Source of the DNA: Pannonibacter sp. SL95
GTDB taxonomy: Bacteria; Pseudomonadota; Alphaproteobacteria; Rhizobiales; Stappiaceae
Reading direction: 5' to 3'
DNA length: 64,000 nt
Assembly (NCBI RefSeq): GCF_026672425.1
Contig: NZ_JAPPRC010000006.1
Location: 124,001 to 188,000 of the forward strand
Under the pieces are notes generated by a model, which saw only the letters and a program-made list of their open reading frames with translations, did no database searches and was not told the DNA's origin. The translations under genes were made by a program, and so were the position numbers. Each line of letters starts with the position of its first letter. Within the stretch, counting starts at the first letter, position 1. Shown here piece after piece: positions 17,460-26,752 of this stretch.

Positions 17460-18440
17460 ATGACTTTCGCCGGTCTCAGTGACAGCCAGCTTGTCATTGC
17501 CGCCCTGACCATGATTGCCGTCGCCGGCACAATGTTCACGTTGGTCATGCCGCTGTTTGAGCGTGACGGTCTCAAGGGCCGGATGAAGTCCGTTGCCCTG
17601 GAGCGCGAAAAGATGCGTGCGCGTGAAAGAGCGCGCATGGCAACCGAAAAGAACCAGGATGCCCGCTCGTCGCTGCGCAATCAGCCCAAGCAGCACGTCA
17701 AGAGCATCGTGGATCGGCTCAATCTGAAGACTGCGCTCGCTGATGAAAATACGCAGGACAAGCTGCGTATGGCCGGCTTTCGCGGCCCGGGTCCGCTTTA
17801 CACGTTTCTGTTTGCCCGCGTCGTCGCGCCCGCTGTTCTGTTCACCGTTGCGCTTTTCTATGCCTTTTCGGTTCTGCCAGACACGCTTCCAGGTTTCACA
17901 AAATTCTGCGTAGCGCTGGTCGCCGGCGGTCTTGGGGTTTTTGCGCCGAACATCTACCTGCAGAACCTGATCACCAAGCGTCAGCAGTCTATCCGTCGTG
18001 CTTGGCCTGATGCACTCGACCTGATGCTGATCTGCGTTGAATCCGGCATGTCGATCGAGGCAGCGTTCCGCAAGGTTGCCGAGGAGATTGGCATTCAGTC
18101 GGTCCCGCTCGCTGAAGAGTTGACGCTCACCAACGCCGAGCTGTCCTATCTCCAGGAGCGCAGGCAAGCTTACGTCAATTTTGCCAAGCGTACGGGTGTT
18201 GAGGGCGTCAAGAACGTCACGATGGCCCTCATTCAGGCCGAACGGTACGGCACGCCTGTTGCTACAGCGCTGCGCGTGATGTCGGACGACGTGCGCGAAC
18301 AACGCATGCAGGAAGCAGAAAAGAAGGCCGCGTCGCTGCCGCCGAAACTGACCGTGCCGATGATTGTGTTCTTCCTGCCGGTCCTGTTCTTTGTGATCAT
18401 GGGACCGGCGGTCATGCAGATCATGGCCACCTTCAGGTAA
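17460..18440 (+). CDS. tadC: pilus inner-membrane platform protein TadC
   Basis: Second GspF-type platform protein, 326 residues. Membrane helices are visible near 12-32, 115-135 and 140-165, the T2SSF domain runs from about 175 (RAWPDALDLMLICVESGMSIEAAF), and a final helix sits near 298-320 (VPMIVFFLPVLFFVIMGP). It is the last rightward gene of the operon, 9 bp after tadB behind a GGGGG ribosome site, and it converges with tadD with only 9 bp between stop codons. Confidence 0.93.
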   Translation: MTFAGLSDSQLVIAALTMIAVAGTMFTLVMPLFERDGLKGRMKSVALEREKMRARERARMATEKNQDARSSLRNQPKQHVKSIVDRLNLKTALADENTQDKLRMAGFRGPGPLYTFLFARVVAPAVLFTVALFYAFSVLPDTLPGFTKFCVALVAGGLGVFAPNIYLQNLITKRQQSIRRAWPDALDLMLICVESGMSIEAAFRKVAEEIGIQSVPLAEELTLTNAELSYLQERRQAYVNFAKRTGVEGVKNVTMALIQAERYGTPVATALRVMSDDVREQRMQEAEKKAASLPPKLTVPMIVFFLPVLFFVIMGPAVMQIMATFR

Positions 18441-18449
18441 GGCTTACGC

Positions 18450-19262
18450 CTAGCCGCGCTGCGGCTTTTGGCCCTGTGATGCGCCAGCGCCCTGCTGGCG
18501 GCGCGCATCAAGCATCGCCCGGACATAGGCAATGTTGGAAGCCGCCTGCTGCGGATCCAGCTCGGTCGTGGCCACTTGCTCTGCCTCCTGGAACTTGCCC
18601 TGCAGGGCAAGTGTGAGGGCGAGGTTCTGCCGGATCCTGCTGTCGGCCCGCGGGTTCTGCGCCGCCCGGCGCAAGGCATATTCGGCATCGGGCAACTGGC
18701 CCGACAGAAGATACGACAGGCCCAGGTTGTTCATGATCGACGGCTCATTCGGCGCGATCTTCAAGGCCTGGGTGTAAAGCTGGCGCGCCTTTTCATTGTT
18801 GCCCATCTGGTCATGAACCGCAGCCTCTGCCGACATCAGGCGCCAATCCGGCTGTGTCGGCGTCTGGGCATCCTGCAGCACGTTGAGTGCCTCGCCGAAA
18901 TTGCCGGTCATCGCGAGAAGCTTGCCGTAGGCCGAGGCGACGTCCCGGTCGTTGCCGTTCTTGATGATGAACTGGCGCAGGACGGCGCTCGCCTGATCCA
19001 GTTGACCATTGCGGCGCAGCGCGTTGGCGTAACCGATCGCGGCGTTGCGATCAGCCGGGTTGGACTGGTAGGCGCCGCCCCAGCGATCAACTTCAGCGCG
19101 GGCCTCGGACGATCCAGGTGCGATATAGTTCACGTCGGGAGCCGCATGGGTGCCCGTCGTGCCCCGTGTTGTCTTCGCACATCCCGCAACCAGTGCGAGG
19201 GCAAGGCCGGCAGCTGTGAGGGTGAGGATCCTGCGCGGACGGAACACAGCGCTGGTGGACAT
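18450..19262 (-). CDS. tadD: TPR lipoprotein TadD
   Basis: Lipoprotein of 270 residues with lipobox VAGC (Cys28) and tetratricopeptide repeats across about 60-235, including NPADRNAAIGYANALRRNGQ and APNEPSIMNNLGLSYLLSGQ. TadD is a pilotin-like protein needed for secretin assembly. The reading frame stays open far upstream, but AGGAG six bases before the ATG at 19262 fixes the start. Unlike the rest of the locus it is on the minus strand and has its own promoter in the 200 bp shared with the divergent peptidase gene. Confidence 0.9.
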   Translation of the reverse strand: MSTSAVFRPRRILTLTAAGLALALVAGCAKTTRGTTGTHAAPDVNYIAPGSSEARAEVDRWGGAYQSNPADRNAAIGYANALRRNGQLDQASAVLRQFIIKNGNDRDVASAYGKLLAMTGNFGEALNVLQDAQTPTQPDWRLMSAEAAVHDQMGNNEKARQLYTQALKIAPNEPSIMNNLGLSYLLSGQLPDAEYALRRAAQNPRADSRIRQNLALTLALQGKFQEAEQVATTELDPQQAASNIAYVRAMLDARRQQGAGASQGQKPQRG

Positions 19263-19462
19263 GTCGGGCTCCTGGGATTGCTCCGGGACTGCCGCAGCTG
19301 GGCGGCCTTGATCCGAGCAATAACTCGTTAACCCTAATGCTTTGTTAATCCGCTGCAGTTTGCGAAACAGCACGACCGTGGCCATGCCCGTCGGCAATTG
19401 CATTGCCGCTTCCAGGGGATTACCTCTGGTGCTCCCACCTTCAGACGCCAAGGAGCGTTCCC

Positions 19463-20881
19463 GTGTCCGTTTTGCCCGTCGCCCCCGCCGATTTGCTGCG
19501 TTCCGTTGAGCCCGCAGTGACGCCGATCCTGATCCATGCCGTCTCTGGTGACACACTGGCCGGCAAGCTCGACGCGCTTGGACCCGTCGCAGCCGGCTGG
19601 GCCTCGGTTCAAGGCTACAAGGCTGCTGCAGGCACTGTTCTCGTTGTTCCGGGGGCAGGTGCAACGCCCGCGGCTGTTCTGTTCGGCGTGCCGGAGGATG
19701 GGGCAGGCGACCTCATGACTGGCAGCGCCTTGTCTGGCCTTCCTGCTGGCGACTATGCCTTCGCCCCGGGATTTCCGGGCGAAGAGCAGGCAGCGCTCGC
19801 CTTTGGCCTCGGCGCCTATCGCTTCACACGCTACCGTTCGGGCGACCAGAAGGAACAGCCGCGTCTACACCTTGAAGACGAGGCGATGCTTACCCGTGTC
19901 CGGCGCATCGTGACGGCCGTCGCCTTTGTCCGCGATCTCGTCAACACGCCCTCAAACGACATGGGGCCGGCTGAGCTTGAGACTGCGGCGACCGGGCTTT
20001 TTGCGTCCCATGGCGGCACCAGCCGTGTCGTGCTCGGCGATGACCTGCTCTCGCAGAATTTTCCGATGATCCATGCCGTTGGCCGCGCAGCGGACGCGGC
20101 CCGGGCGCCGCGCCTTATCGACTGCACCTGGGGCGACGAAACTCATCCCAAGATCACGCTGGTCGGCAAGGGTGTCGTCTTTGACACGGGCGGTCTCGAC
20201 ATCAAACCCTCCAGTTCCATGCTGCTGATGAAGAAGGACATGGGCGGCTCGGCCAACGTGCTCGGGCTGGCGCATCTGATTATGGATTCGGGGCTCCCCG
20301 TTCGCCTGCGGGTGCTGATCCCGGCAGTGGAAAACGCCATCTCCGGCGACGCCTTCCGTCCCGGTGACGTGCTGCCGAGCCGCAAGGGCCTGACTGTCGA
20401 GATCGGCAATACCGATGCGGAAGGCCGGCTGGTTCTGGCCGACGCCCTGACCCTGGCCGATGAGGAGGCTCCGGACCTGCTCCTCGACATGGCAACGCTG
20501 ACCGGCGCCGCCCGTGTTGCGCTCGGACCGGATCTGCCGCCCTTCTACACGGCCGATGAGGCCTTGGCGGCGGACATCGCAGAGCATGCCGAAAAGGTCG
20601 CGGATCCGCTGTGGCGCATGCCGCTGTGGCAGCCTTACATGAAGTACCTCGACAGCAAGGTCGCGGACATGAACAACGTCAACCAGTCCGGTGCCGGCTT
20701 CGCCGGATCGGTCACGGCAGCGCTGTTCCTGTCCCGCTTTGTCGAGAACGCCGCTGCCTGGGCCCATTTCGACATCTTTGCCTGGACGCCGATCGAGCGG
20801 CCCGGCAAGCCGTCCGGAGGCGAGGGCCAGGCCCTGCGCGCCCTGTTCTCGCTGCTGAGCGAGCGCTATCCGGTCAAATAA
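19463..20881 (+). CDS. leucyl aminopeptidase family (M17) protein
   Basis: Cytosolic metallopeptidase of 472 residues. The M17 core is clear: KGVVFDTGGLDIKPS near 236, MKKDMGGSANVLG near 256 with the catalytic lysine and metal ligands, and NTDAEGRL near 315, the family signature with the metal-binding Asp and Glu. The N-terminal macro-like domain is short. The start is a GTG with AGGAG seven bases upstream. An in-frame codon 60 bp earlier lacks a ribosome site. It is divergent from tadD. Role: removal of N-terminal residues from peptides and general peptide turnover. Confidence 0.92.
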   Translation: MSVLPVAPADLLRSVEPAVTPILIHAVSGDTLAGKLDALGPVAAGWASVQGYKAAAGTVLVVPGAGATPAAVLFGVPEDGAGDLMTGSALSGLPAGDYAFAPGFPGEEQAALAFGLGAYRFTRYRSGDQKEQPRLHLEDEAMLTRVRRIVTAVAFVRDLVNTPSNDMGPAELETAATGLFASHGGTSRVVLGDDLLSQNFPMIHAVGRAADAARAPRLIDCTWGDETHPKITLVGKGVVFDTGGLDIKPSSSMLLMKKDMGGSANVLGLAHLIMDSGLPVRLRVLIPAVENAISGDAFRPGDVLPSRKGLTVEIGNTDAEGRLVLADALTLADEEAPDLLLDMATLTGAARVALGPDLPPFYTADEALAADIAEHAEKVADPLWRMPLWQPYMKYLDSKVADMNNVNQSGAGFAGSVTAALFLSRFVENAAAWAHFDIFAWTPIERPGKPSGGEGQALRALFSLLSERYPVK

Positions 20882-20950
20882 TAACGCGGGCGAAACGATT
20901 GTGTGGTCTGCTTGCGCTGTCCGATTCTCTTGAGGGAGCGCGCCAGACCC

Positions 20951-21301
20951 ATGGCGGTGGAGATCCGCGCCTCGCAGGCGCTCAAGCTCTGGCACGACGT
21001 CAATCTTTCCCTCGTCCGCGACGAGGAGCAGGATCTGTCGGCGCGCCAGATCACCATCCTGCTGACCGTCTATCTGGAGCCGCCCCCGCACACGGTGCGG
21101 GGGCTGGCCGCCCGCCTTGGCGTCACGAAGCCTGCGATCACGCGGGCGCTCGATACGCTGGGTGGCATGCGGCTTCTCTCGCGCAAGCGCGACGAGGCCG
21201 ACAAGCGCAACGTCATCATCACCCGCACGGTTGAGGGGGCTCTGTATCTCGACCGTCTGGGCGATCTCGTGGTTGAAAAGGCAAAGTCCCTGCCACGGTG
21301 A
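20951..21301 (+). CDS. MarR-type winged-helix regulator
   Basis: Protein of 116 residues with a single winged helix-turn-helix: the recognition region TVRGLAARLGVTKPAITRALDTLGGMRLLSRKRDEADKRNV is typical of MarR proteins. The flanking dimerisation helices are short, making it smaller than the usual 140-160 residues. The ATG at 20951 starts the domain neatly. A GTG at 20903 would add 16 residues with no family character. It lies between an aminopeptidase and an NlpC/P60 enzyme gene, all on the same strand with gaps of 69 and 12 bp, so the three may be one transcription unit. Its ligand and targets are unknown. Confidence 0.75.
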   Translation: MAVEIRASQALKLWHDVNLSLVRDEEQDLSARQITILLTVYLEPPPHTVRGLAARLGVTKPAITRALDTLGGMRLLSRKRDEADKRNVIITRTVEGALYLDRLGDLVVEKAKSLPR

Positions 21302-21313
21302 AGGAGACAGGAA

Positions 21314-22192
21314 ATGTCCGCAACCTTTGACCGCCGCCGTCACCCGGTGCGCGCCGATCTGGCTGCAACAAGCTACCGGGGACGTGCCGAGGCGGAGCGC
21401 TATGCCGATCCGGTCCCCTATCGTGTTACGGCAGCCGCGACAGCGCTGCGCCGTGATCCCCGCCCGGATTGCGGCATCGACACCGAAGCGCTGTTCGGCG
21501 AGGTCTTCGACATCTTCGAGACGACGATGGAAGGCTGGGCCTGGGGGCAGTTGCGGACCGACGGCTACGTCGGCTGGCTCTCGTCCGATGACATCGCGCC
21601 GCTCGACCAGGTGACAACACATTGCGTCGGCGCCTTGCGCACATTCCGTTATCCCGGCCCGGATCTGAAGCTTCTGCCAATCGGATATCTCTCGCTCGGC
21701 TCGAAGGTTACCGTCGTCGCGGAAGCTGAGACGCGGGGGCTAGCCTATGCGCGCCTGGCCGATGGTTCCTTCGTCGTCGCGCGGCATCTGGTCGCCGAAG
21801 GTCATGTCGAGACGGACTGGGTCGCGATTGCGGAAAGCCTCGTTGGCACCCCTTATCTCTGGGGCGGACGCTCATCCCTCGGGCTCGACTGTTCGGCCCT
21901 GGTGCAGCTGTCGGCGGCCTTTGGCGGCCATGCGCTTCCGCGTGACAGTGACATGCAGGAGGCAGAGGCAGGCACCGCGCTATCCTTCCGCGAGGGGGAT
22001 CCGCTGCCGGCTGACCTTCGCCGCGGTGACCTGCTGTTCTGGCGCGGGCACGTCGGCGTGCTGTCAACGCCCGATCTTCTTACCCATGCTAACGGCTTCA
22101 CCATGACCGTATCGCAGGAGCCGCTCGCCGAAGCCCTCGTCCGCATCGGCGCGAAAGAGTATGGCGCGCTGACCGGCATTCGCCGCCTTTGA
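21314..22192 (+). CDS. NlpC/P60 (C40) family cell-wall peptidase with SH3-type domains
   Basis: Protein of 292 residues. The N-terminal half contains two bacterial SH3-like segments (MEGWAWGQLRTDGYVGWLSSDDI near 74-95, and LPIGYLSLGSKVTVV near 115-130). The C-terminal NlpC/P60 domain has GTPYLWGGRSSLGLDCSALVQ with the nucleophile Cys193, and GDLLFWRGHVGVL with His246. The family cleaves gamma-D-glutamyl-diaminopimelate bonds in peptidoglycan peptides. No signal peptide is seen, so it may act on recycled muropeptides in the cytoplasm, which would fit the aminopeptidase two genes upstream. AGGAGACAGG precedes the ATG. Confidence 0.87.
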   Translation: MSATFDRRRHPVRADLAATSYRGRAEAERYADPVPYRVTAAATALRRDPRPDCGIDTEALFGEVFDIFETTMEGWAWGQLRTDGYVGWLSSDDIAPLDQVTTHCVGALRTFRYPGPDLKLLPIGYLSLGSKVTVVAEAETRGLAYARLADGSFVVARHLVAEGHVETDWVAIAESLVGTPYLWGGRSSLGLDCSALVQLSAAFGGHALPRDSDMQEAEAGTALSFREGDPLPADLRRGDLLFWRGHVGVLSTPDLLTHANGFTMTVSQEPLAEALVRIGAKEYGALTGIRRL

Positions 22193-22210
22193 TGCATTGC
22201 CGGGGATGGG

Positions 22211-23410
22211 TCACTCCTCCCCGGCCATCAACCGGATGCGCTCGCCACTGGTGCTGGGCAGGGGCGCGGCCTTGGCCTCCCGCGCCACTTCCCCGAGGTC
22301 CAGATCCTCGATCCTGCGGCCACGCTTGCCGATCTTTTCGGTCGAGATCAGGATTTGGTCGATGTCCTTGTTGGCTTGCGTAAAATGCGACTGCAGCTTG
22401 CCGACGCGCTCGTTCAGACGAACGATGTCATCGGTGAGATGCCGGACCTCGGCCTGGATCAGATGCGCCTGCTCGCGCATCCGCGCGTCACGCAGCACGG
22501 CCTGGATGACCTGGATCGACAGCATCAACAGCGACGGCGAAACGATCACAACCCGCGCCCGGTGCGCCTTCTGGATCAGATCCTCGAAGTTCTCGTTGAG
22601 TTCAGCAAAGATGCTTTCTGAAGGAACGAACAGGAAGGCCGTGTCCTGGGTCTCGCCGGGGATCAGATAGCGGTCCTTGATGTCGCCAATGTGCTTGGAG
22701 AAGTCCCGGCGGAACTGCGCTTGCGCCTGCTTCAGCTCCTCGTCGCTGGCTGCCTGTCGCAGCAGGTTGAAGGCTTCAAGCGGAAACTTGGCATCGATGG
22801 CCAGCGGCGGTGCGCCATTGGGCATATGGACGAGGCAGTCCGGGCGTGAGCCGCCAGACAGCGTGGCCTGGAAGCTGTAGCCGGAGGGCGGCAGTTGATC
22901 CTGGATGATCGCTTCCATCCGCGCCTGCCCGAAAGCACCACGCGTCTGCTTGTTGGACAGGATCGCCTGCAACTGGCCAACCTGGCCGGACAGGTCAGAG
23001 ATTGTCCGTTGCGCCCGGTCGATCACCGCCAGCCGCTCATGCACTTGCATGAGGCCCTCATGGGTCTGTTTTGTGGTGTCGGCCATGGACAGGCCAAGCT
23101 TGTGGCCCATGCCATCCAGCCGTTCGTTGACGGCCCGCATCAGGTCAGACTGACGAGACCCGAAAACCTCGGCCATGGTCTGCATCCGGCCGGTCATCTC
23201 GCCTTGCGTCTTCAGCATCAGCGACAGGTGCGCTTCCAGCTCCTGGATGCGCTCGGCTGCGATGGCCTCGCTCGTCGCGCCTTCGCGAATCTGACGCAGG
23301 GTCTTGAAGGCCACAAGCAGCAGGATGGCGAGCAGCAGGAGTGCGGCAGCGACGGTCGCTTCCAGCACGCTGACAGGCCGATTGCCGAAGATGAAAAGGG
23401 TGTCTTGCAT
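22211..23410 (-). CDS. rmuC: DNA recombination protein RmuC
   Basis: Membrane-anchored protein of 399 residues. One membrane helix (about 14-34), a long coiled coil (about 40-140), then the RmuC nuclease-like domain (GYSFQATLSGGSRPDCLVHMP... AIDAKFPLEAF ... RYLIPGETQDTAFLFVPSESIF). RmuC limits DNA inversions at short inverted repeats in E. coli. Its biochemical activity is not well established. The ATG at 23410 begins just before the membrane helix. The upstream extension of the frame lies over the divergent def promoter and was not used. It is divergent from def, with 139 bp between the start codons. Confidence 0.9.
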   Translation of the reverse strand: MQDTLFIFGNRPVSVLEATVAAALLLLAILLLVAFKTLRQIREGATSEAIAAERIQELEAHLSLMLKTQGEMTGRMQTMAEVFGSRQSDLMRAVNERLDGMGHKLGLSMADTTKQTHEGLMQVHERLAVIDRAQRTISDLSGQVGQLQAILSNKQTRGAFGQARMEAIIQDQLPPSGYSFQATLSGGSRPDCLVHMPNGAPPLAIDAKFPLEAFNLLRQAASDEELKQAQAQFRRDFSKHIGDIKDRYLIPGETQDTAFLFVPSESIFAELNENFEDLIQKAHRARVVIVSPSLLMLSIQVIQAVLRDARMREQAHLIQAEVRHLTDDIVRLNERVGKLQSHFTQANKDIDQILISTEKIGKRGRRIEDLDLGEVAREAKAAPLPSTSGERIRLMAGEE

Positions 23411-23549
23411 GAAACAAACATAGAACGATTCGGCGCCTTGTGCAGGTCCGCTCTTGTTGTCGCTGATCCTGCAAGAATTCCTGCGGTTGCGGCTTCGCCA
23501 CATAAGGAATGCCGTTGACCGCTGGCGCGGCTTTGCCTATCTCGTCAGC

Positions 23550-24068
23550 ATGAGCAAACGCGATATCCTCATTCTCCCTGACCCGGTCCTGCGCCAGGTC
23601 TGCGATCCGGTTACAACCGTGGACGACAGCATCCGGCAATTGGCCGACGACATGCTGGAGACCATGTATGCGGCGCCTGGTATTGGCCTTGCCGCCAGCC
23701 AGATCGGTGAGTTGAAGCGCCTGTTCGTGGTCGATGTCGCCAAGGAGGACCAGCCGAAGGCGCCGATTGTCTTCATCAATCCGGAGATCGTCTGGTCGTC
23801 GCCTGAGCTGTCCGTCTATCAGGAAGGCTGCCTGTCGATCCCCGAATACTACGAAGAAGTCGAGCGCCCGGCCGAGATCAAGGTTCGCTTCCTGGATCGC
23901 ACCGGCGGGGAGTGCGAAATCCACGCTGATGGCCTGCTGGCAACCTGCATCCAGCACGAGCTTGACCATCTCAATGGCAAGCTTTTCATCGACTATCTGT
24001 CGAAGCTGAAGCGCGACCGCGTTCTGAAGAAATTCCAGAAGCAGGCCCGTCTGTCAGAAAAGGCCTGA
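23550..24068 (+). CDS. def: peptide deformylase
   Basis: Removes the formyl group from the N-terminal methionine of new proteins. It has 172 residues, the usual length. All three motifs are present: GIGLAASQ (44-51), EGCLS with the metal-binding Cys94, and QHELDH with His136, catalytic Glu137 and His140. The start is the ATG that gives the canonical [17 protein letters not shown] opening. The frame remains open 96 bp upstream without family character. In relatives def lies next to fmt and truA, but here these are 5-7 kb away on the other strand with dapE and other genes between. Confidence 0.95.
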   Translation: MSKRDILILPDPVLRQVCDPVTTVDDSIRQLADDMLETMYAAPGIGLAASQIGELKRLFVVDVAKEDQPKAPIVFINPEIVWSSPELSVYQEGCLSIPEYYEEVERPAEIKVRFLDRTGGECEIHADGLLATCIQHELDHLNGKLFIDYLSKLKRDRVLKKFQKQARLSEKA

Positions 24069-24069
24069 C

Positions 24070-24101
24070 CACGGGCCAGCAACTTACTGCGGCTGGCCGT
24101 G
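24070..24101. terminator. hairpin at the def / methyltransferase convergence
   Basis: An arm CAC-(bulged G)-GGCCAGC pairs with GCTGGCC-GTG around an eleven-base loop, starting 1 bp after the def stop and reaching into the end of the opposing methyltransferase gene. It could serve both strands, but neither side has a T-run. Confidence 0.4.
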
Positions 24102-24830
24102 ACGGACGGCCGTAAAGGACTTGGTCAGACCAAAGAACTTCTCTTTTTCGATTTCGCCGTCCGGGAACAGGTAGCGCATCTGGCGCAAATCCAGCATGCG
24201 CGCGTCCTCCAGTGACGCCATCGCCTGATCAAGGTCTGCTGCCTTGGGATAGAAGCCCGTCGTCATCGCAAGGTGGATGCGGTAGCGCAGCGGATCCGGC
24301 AGCCAGTGCAGGAACGGTGTACGGGCGTGTGGCTCCACCGGGAAGGCGAAGCTTGGCGTCTGGATCGCGTAGGAGGGGGCAACGCGGCGGGCTTCCCGCG
24401 CGAAGGCCTTCTTGTTGCTCCAAGAGCCAACATGCTCGATCACGGAGTTCGAGAACGCAATATCGTAAGCGTTGTCTGCCACATCCGCGAGGTCGCAGGC
24501 ATTGCCGAGACGCATGTGGACATTTTCCATGTCTTCCGGCAGCGGGTCGGTCTCGGGAAACAGGTTGACGCAGTCGACCGTGATGTTGGTAAAGTCGAGT
24601 TCATCCCGCCAGACCAGCCAGAACCCGCGAACACCACCAATATCAATGATGCGGCAGTGTCCCTTGGTGCGGATCACGTCATTAATCATCCTGGCGAGAG
24701 ACTGAATACGCTTCTTGCGGAAACTGTTCTGCGCGGAAACGGGCGACAGATCGAGCACGTTGAACTCCTGACAAACCAACGGACCGTGCCGGCAATCTGT
24801 CCGGACGGAAAAAGACGACGAAAAACGCAA
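24084..24830 (-). CDS. class I SAM-dependent methyltransferase
   Basis: Protein of 248 residues with a Rossmann-type methyltransferase domain. Motif I is CRIIDIGGVRGFW near 59-71, an acidic end of strand 2 follows (ITVDCVNLF), motif III is MRLGNACDLADVADNAYDIAFSNSVIEHV (about 106-134), and a conserved SVIEHVGSW substrate-site segment comes after. This resembles methyltransferases found in polysaccharide or lipid gene sets, but no such genes are adjacent and the substrate is unknown. The 5' end is divergent from nothing obvious, and a 100-bp gap separates it from a membrane protein gene transcribed the same way. Confidence 0.78.
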   Translation of the reverse strand: MRFSSSFSVRTDCRHGPLVCQEFNVLDLSPVSAQNSFRKKRIQSLARMINDVIRTKGHCRIIDIGGVRGFWLVWRDELDFTNITVDCVNLFPETDPLPEDMENVHMRLGNACDLADVADNAYDIAFSNSVIEHVGSWSNKKAFAREARRVAPSYAIQTPSFAFPVEPHARTPFLHWLPDPLRYRIHLAMTTGFYPKAADLDQAMASLEDARMLDLRQMRYLFPDGEIEKEKFFGLTKSFTAVRHGQPQ

Positions 24831-24930
24831 GGGACGAAGGCCCCCGCCGCGTCCTGACTGTCTAGCAGTCCCGGGATAATTCCCGATTAACGCAGGGCCT
24901 GTGTGCTTTTATCTGCCGCTATGCCGGTCT

Positions 24931-25515
24931 TCACGCCCGGATGACGAGGACGCCGATCAGGATGGACAGAAGAAAATCCAGTGCCACGAGGCCAATGCAG
25001 ACGCTGATGGGAGCGCCGAAGGCGAGCCGGGCGATGCGGTAACGGAAATGGAGGACCAGCGGCACAGTTGCGATGCTGGCAAGGAACAAGCCGGCCTCCG
25101 GGATTAGCCCCGCGAGATACAGCAGGGCCGCCAGAACGAAAGGAAAGGCGCACAGCAAGCTTGTCCAGTTGCGAAGGACAACAAAACGGACAAACCCAGT
25201 CGAAAGTCCAAGTGGACCCGCCAGAAACGCGAGCACCAAGGGGAACAATACCCAATCAATGCCGAGCGATGCAGCCTGAGAAAACCAGAAATGGGTCTCC
25301 GGAAAATTCTCGGGCAGGATCTGACCATCTGACAGAAGCAGCTTTTTCTCTGACAGGGCGTTGATGAAATACAGCGGCGCTAAGGGCACAATTACAAGAA
25401 ACGACCGCCAGAAGCCCGACATCGAAATGTCGAACGCATTGACGGCGGACGCATCACCGCGGAACAGGGCCCAGCTTGCTGCCAGTGCTGTCTTCAGCTC
25501 GCCGGGCCTGAACAT
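24931..25515 (-). CDS. multi-pass membrane protein of unknown function
   Basis: Not recognised. The 194-residue product has about four to five hydrophobic segments (around 35-52, 85-105, 115-140, 143-155 and 170-192), separated by short polar loops with no motif that points to an activity. It begins 3 bp after the end of dapE on the same strand, so it is very probably co-transcribed with dapE. Similar uncharacterised membrane proteins follow dapE in other rhizobial-type genomes, which hints at a conserved but undefined association. Confidence 0.7.
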   Translation of the reverse strand: MFRPGELKTALAASWALFRGDASAVNAFDISMSGFWRSFLVIVPLAPLYFINALSEKKLLLSDGQILPENFPETHFWFSQAASLGIDWVLFPLVLAFLAGPLGLSTGFVRFVVLRNWTSLLCAFPFVLAALLYLAGLIPEAGLFLASIATVPLVLHFRYRIARLAFGAPISVCIGLVALDFLLSILIGVLVIRA

Positions 25516-25518
25516 CGC

Positions 25519-26697
25519 TTACTCCGCACTCACGGGAAAATAGGCTTCAAGGAAACGACGGTAGATCGCGGCCAGCTTGTCGAGGTCGTCGACGGCAACA
25601 CATTCGTCGATCTTGTGCATCGTCTGGCCGACAAGACCGAACTCGACGACCGGGCAGTAGTTCTTGATGAAGCGGGCATCCGAGGTGCCGCCACCGGTCG
25701 ACAGCTCGGGCCGGCGGCCGGTTTCGGCCTCGACTGCGTCCGACAGGCTGCCGATCAGGGTATCGTCGCGCGTCAGGAAGGACTCGCTGGCGTCGCGCTT
25801 GAATTCCAGTGTATATTCAAGGCCTTGCGGCGCGGCGGCCTGCAGCGTCGCGGTGATCTTGTCCTTCAGGCTGGCCAGCGTCCACTCGTCGTTGTAGCGG
25901 ATGTTGAACCGCCCCTCGGCGCGCGCGGGGATCACGTTGAAGGCGGAGTTGCCGACTTCGATGTTGACGATCTCGAGGTTGGACGGCTCGAACCGTTCGT
26001 TGCCCTGATCAAGCGTCAGGTTTTCGAGGGCCGAGAGCAGGGTCAGCAGTCCCGGGATCGGGTTGCGCGCCAGATGCGGGTAGGCGACATGGCCTTGCGT
26101 TCCGGTCACGGTGACGACGCCGGAGAGCGAGCCGCGGCGGCCGATCTTGATGGCATCACCCAGGGCAGCCGGGTTCGTCGGTTCGCCGACGATGCAGGCA
26201 TCGAATTGATAACCTTGAGCTTTTGCCCATTCGAGCAGCTTGACCGTGCCATTGACCGCGGGCCCTTCCTCATCGCCGGTGATGAGGAACGAGATCGTGC
26301 CGCCGAACTCTGTGCCGCGATCTTCCAGAAACTCCAGAGCTGCAGCTGCGAAAGAGGCGATGCCGCCCTTCATGTCAACCGCGCCGCGGCCGTACAGGAT
26401 GCCGCTCTCGATGGTCCCGTCAAACGGACCGTGGCGCCAGGCGGAGAGGTCGCCGGGGGGGACGACATCGGTGTGACCGGCGAAGACGAAGTGCGGCTTG
26501 CCGCTGCCAATGGTGGCGAAAAGGTTCTCGATGTCCGGCGTGCCGGTATCGGAAAAAGTCACGCGCGTGACCGCGAAGCCAGCGGATTGCAGCGTCTTTT
26601 CAAGAGCTTGCAATGCCCCACCCTCGGCAGGCGTGACAGAGGGGCAGCGCAGCAGGTCGCGGGCGATGGTGACGGCGGTGGAGAGAGGCTGGGTCAT
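25519..26697 (-). CDS. dapE: succinyl-diaminopimelate desuccinylase
   Basis: M20 zinc peptidase-fold enzyme of lysine/diaminopimelate synthesis, releasing succinate from N-succinyl-LL-diaminopimelate. It has 392 residues. Metal and catalytic motifs are FAGHTDVVPPGD (near 68), GRGAVDMKGG (near 98), the catalytic GDEEG (near 132), and the C-terminal GLVGQTMHKIDE. STGGGTSDARF near 324 is a DapE substrate-site motif. The ATG chosen gives MTQPLSTAV; an earlier in-frame codon adds only 13 residues. dapD, the preceding acyl-transfer step, is 6 kb away on the same strand. Confidence 0.94.
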   Translation of the reverse strand: MTQPLSTAVTIARDLLRCPSVTPAEGGALQALEKTLQSAGFAVTRVTFSDTGTPDIENLFATIGSGKPHFVFAGHTDVVPPGDLSAWRHGPFDGTIESGILYGRGAVDMKGGIASFAAAALEFLEDRGTEFGGTISFLITGDEEGPAVNGTVKLLEWAKAQGYQFDACIVGEPTNPAALGDAIKIGRRGSLSGVVTVTGTQGHVAYPHLARNPIPGLLTLLSALENLTLDQGNERFEPSNLEIVNIEVGNSAFNVIPARAEGRFNIRYNDEWTLASLKDKITATLQAAAPQGLEYTLEFKRDASESFLTRDDTLIGSLSDAVEAETGRRPELSTGGGTSDARFIKNYCPVVEFGLVGQTMHKIDECVAVDDLDKLAAIYRRFLEAYFPVSAE

Positions 26698-26752
26698 GAT
26701 GATCTTTCTGTAGCCCTGCCAATGGTTTGCCGTCAATCGGCCTGCGTGGTGA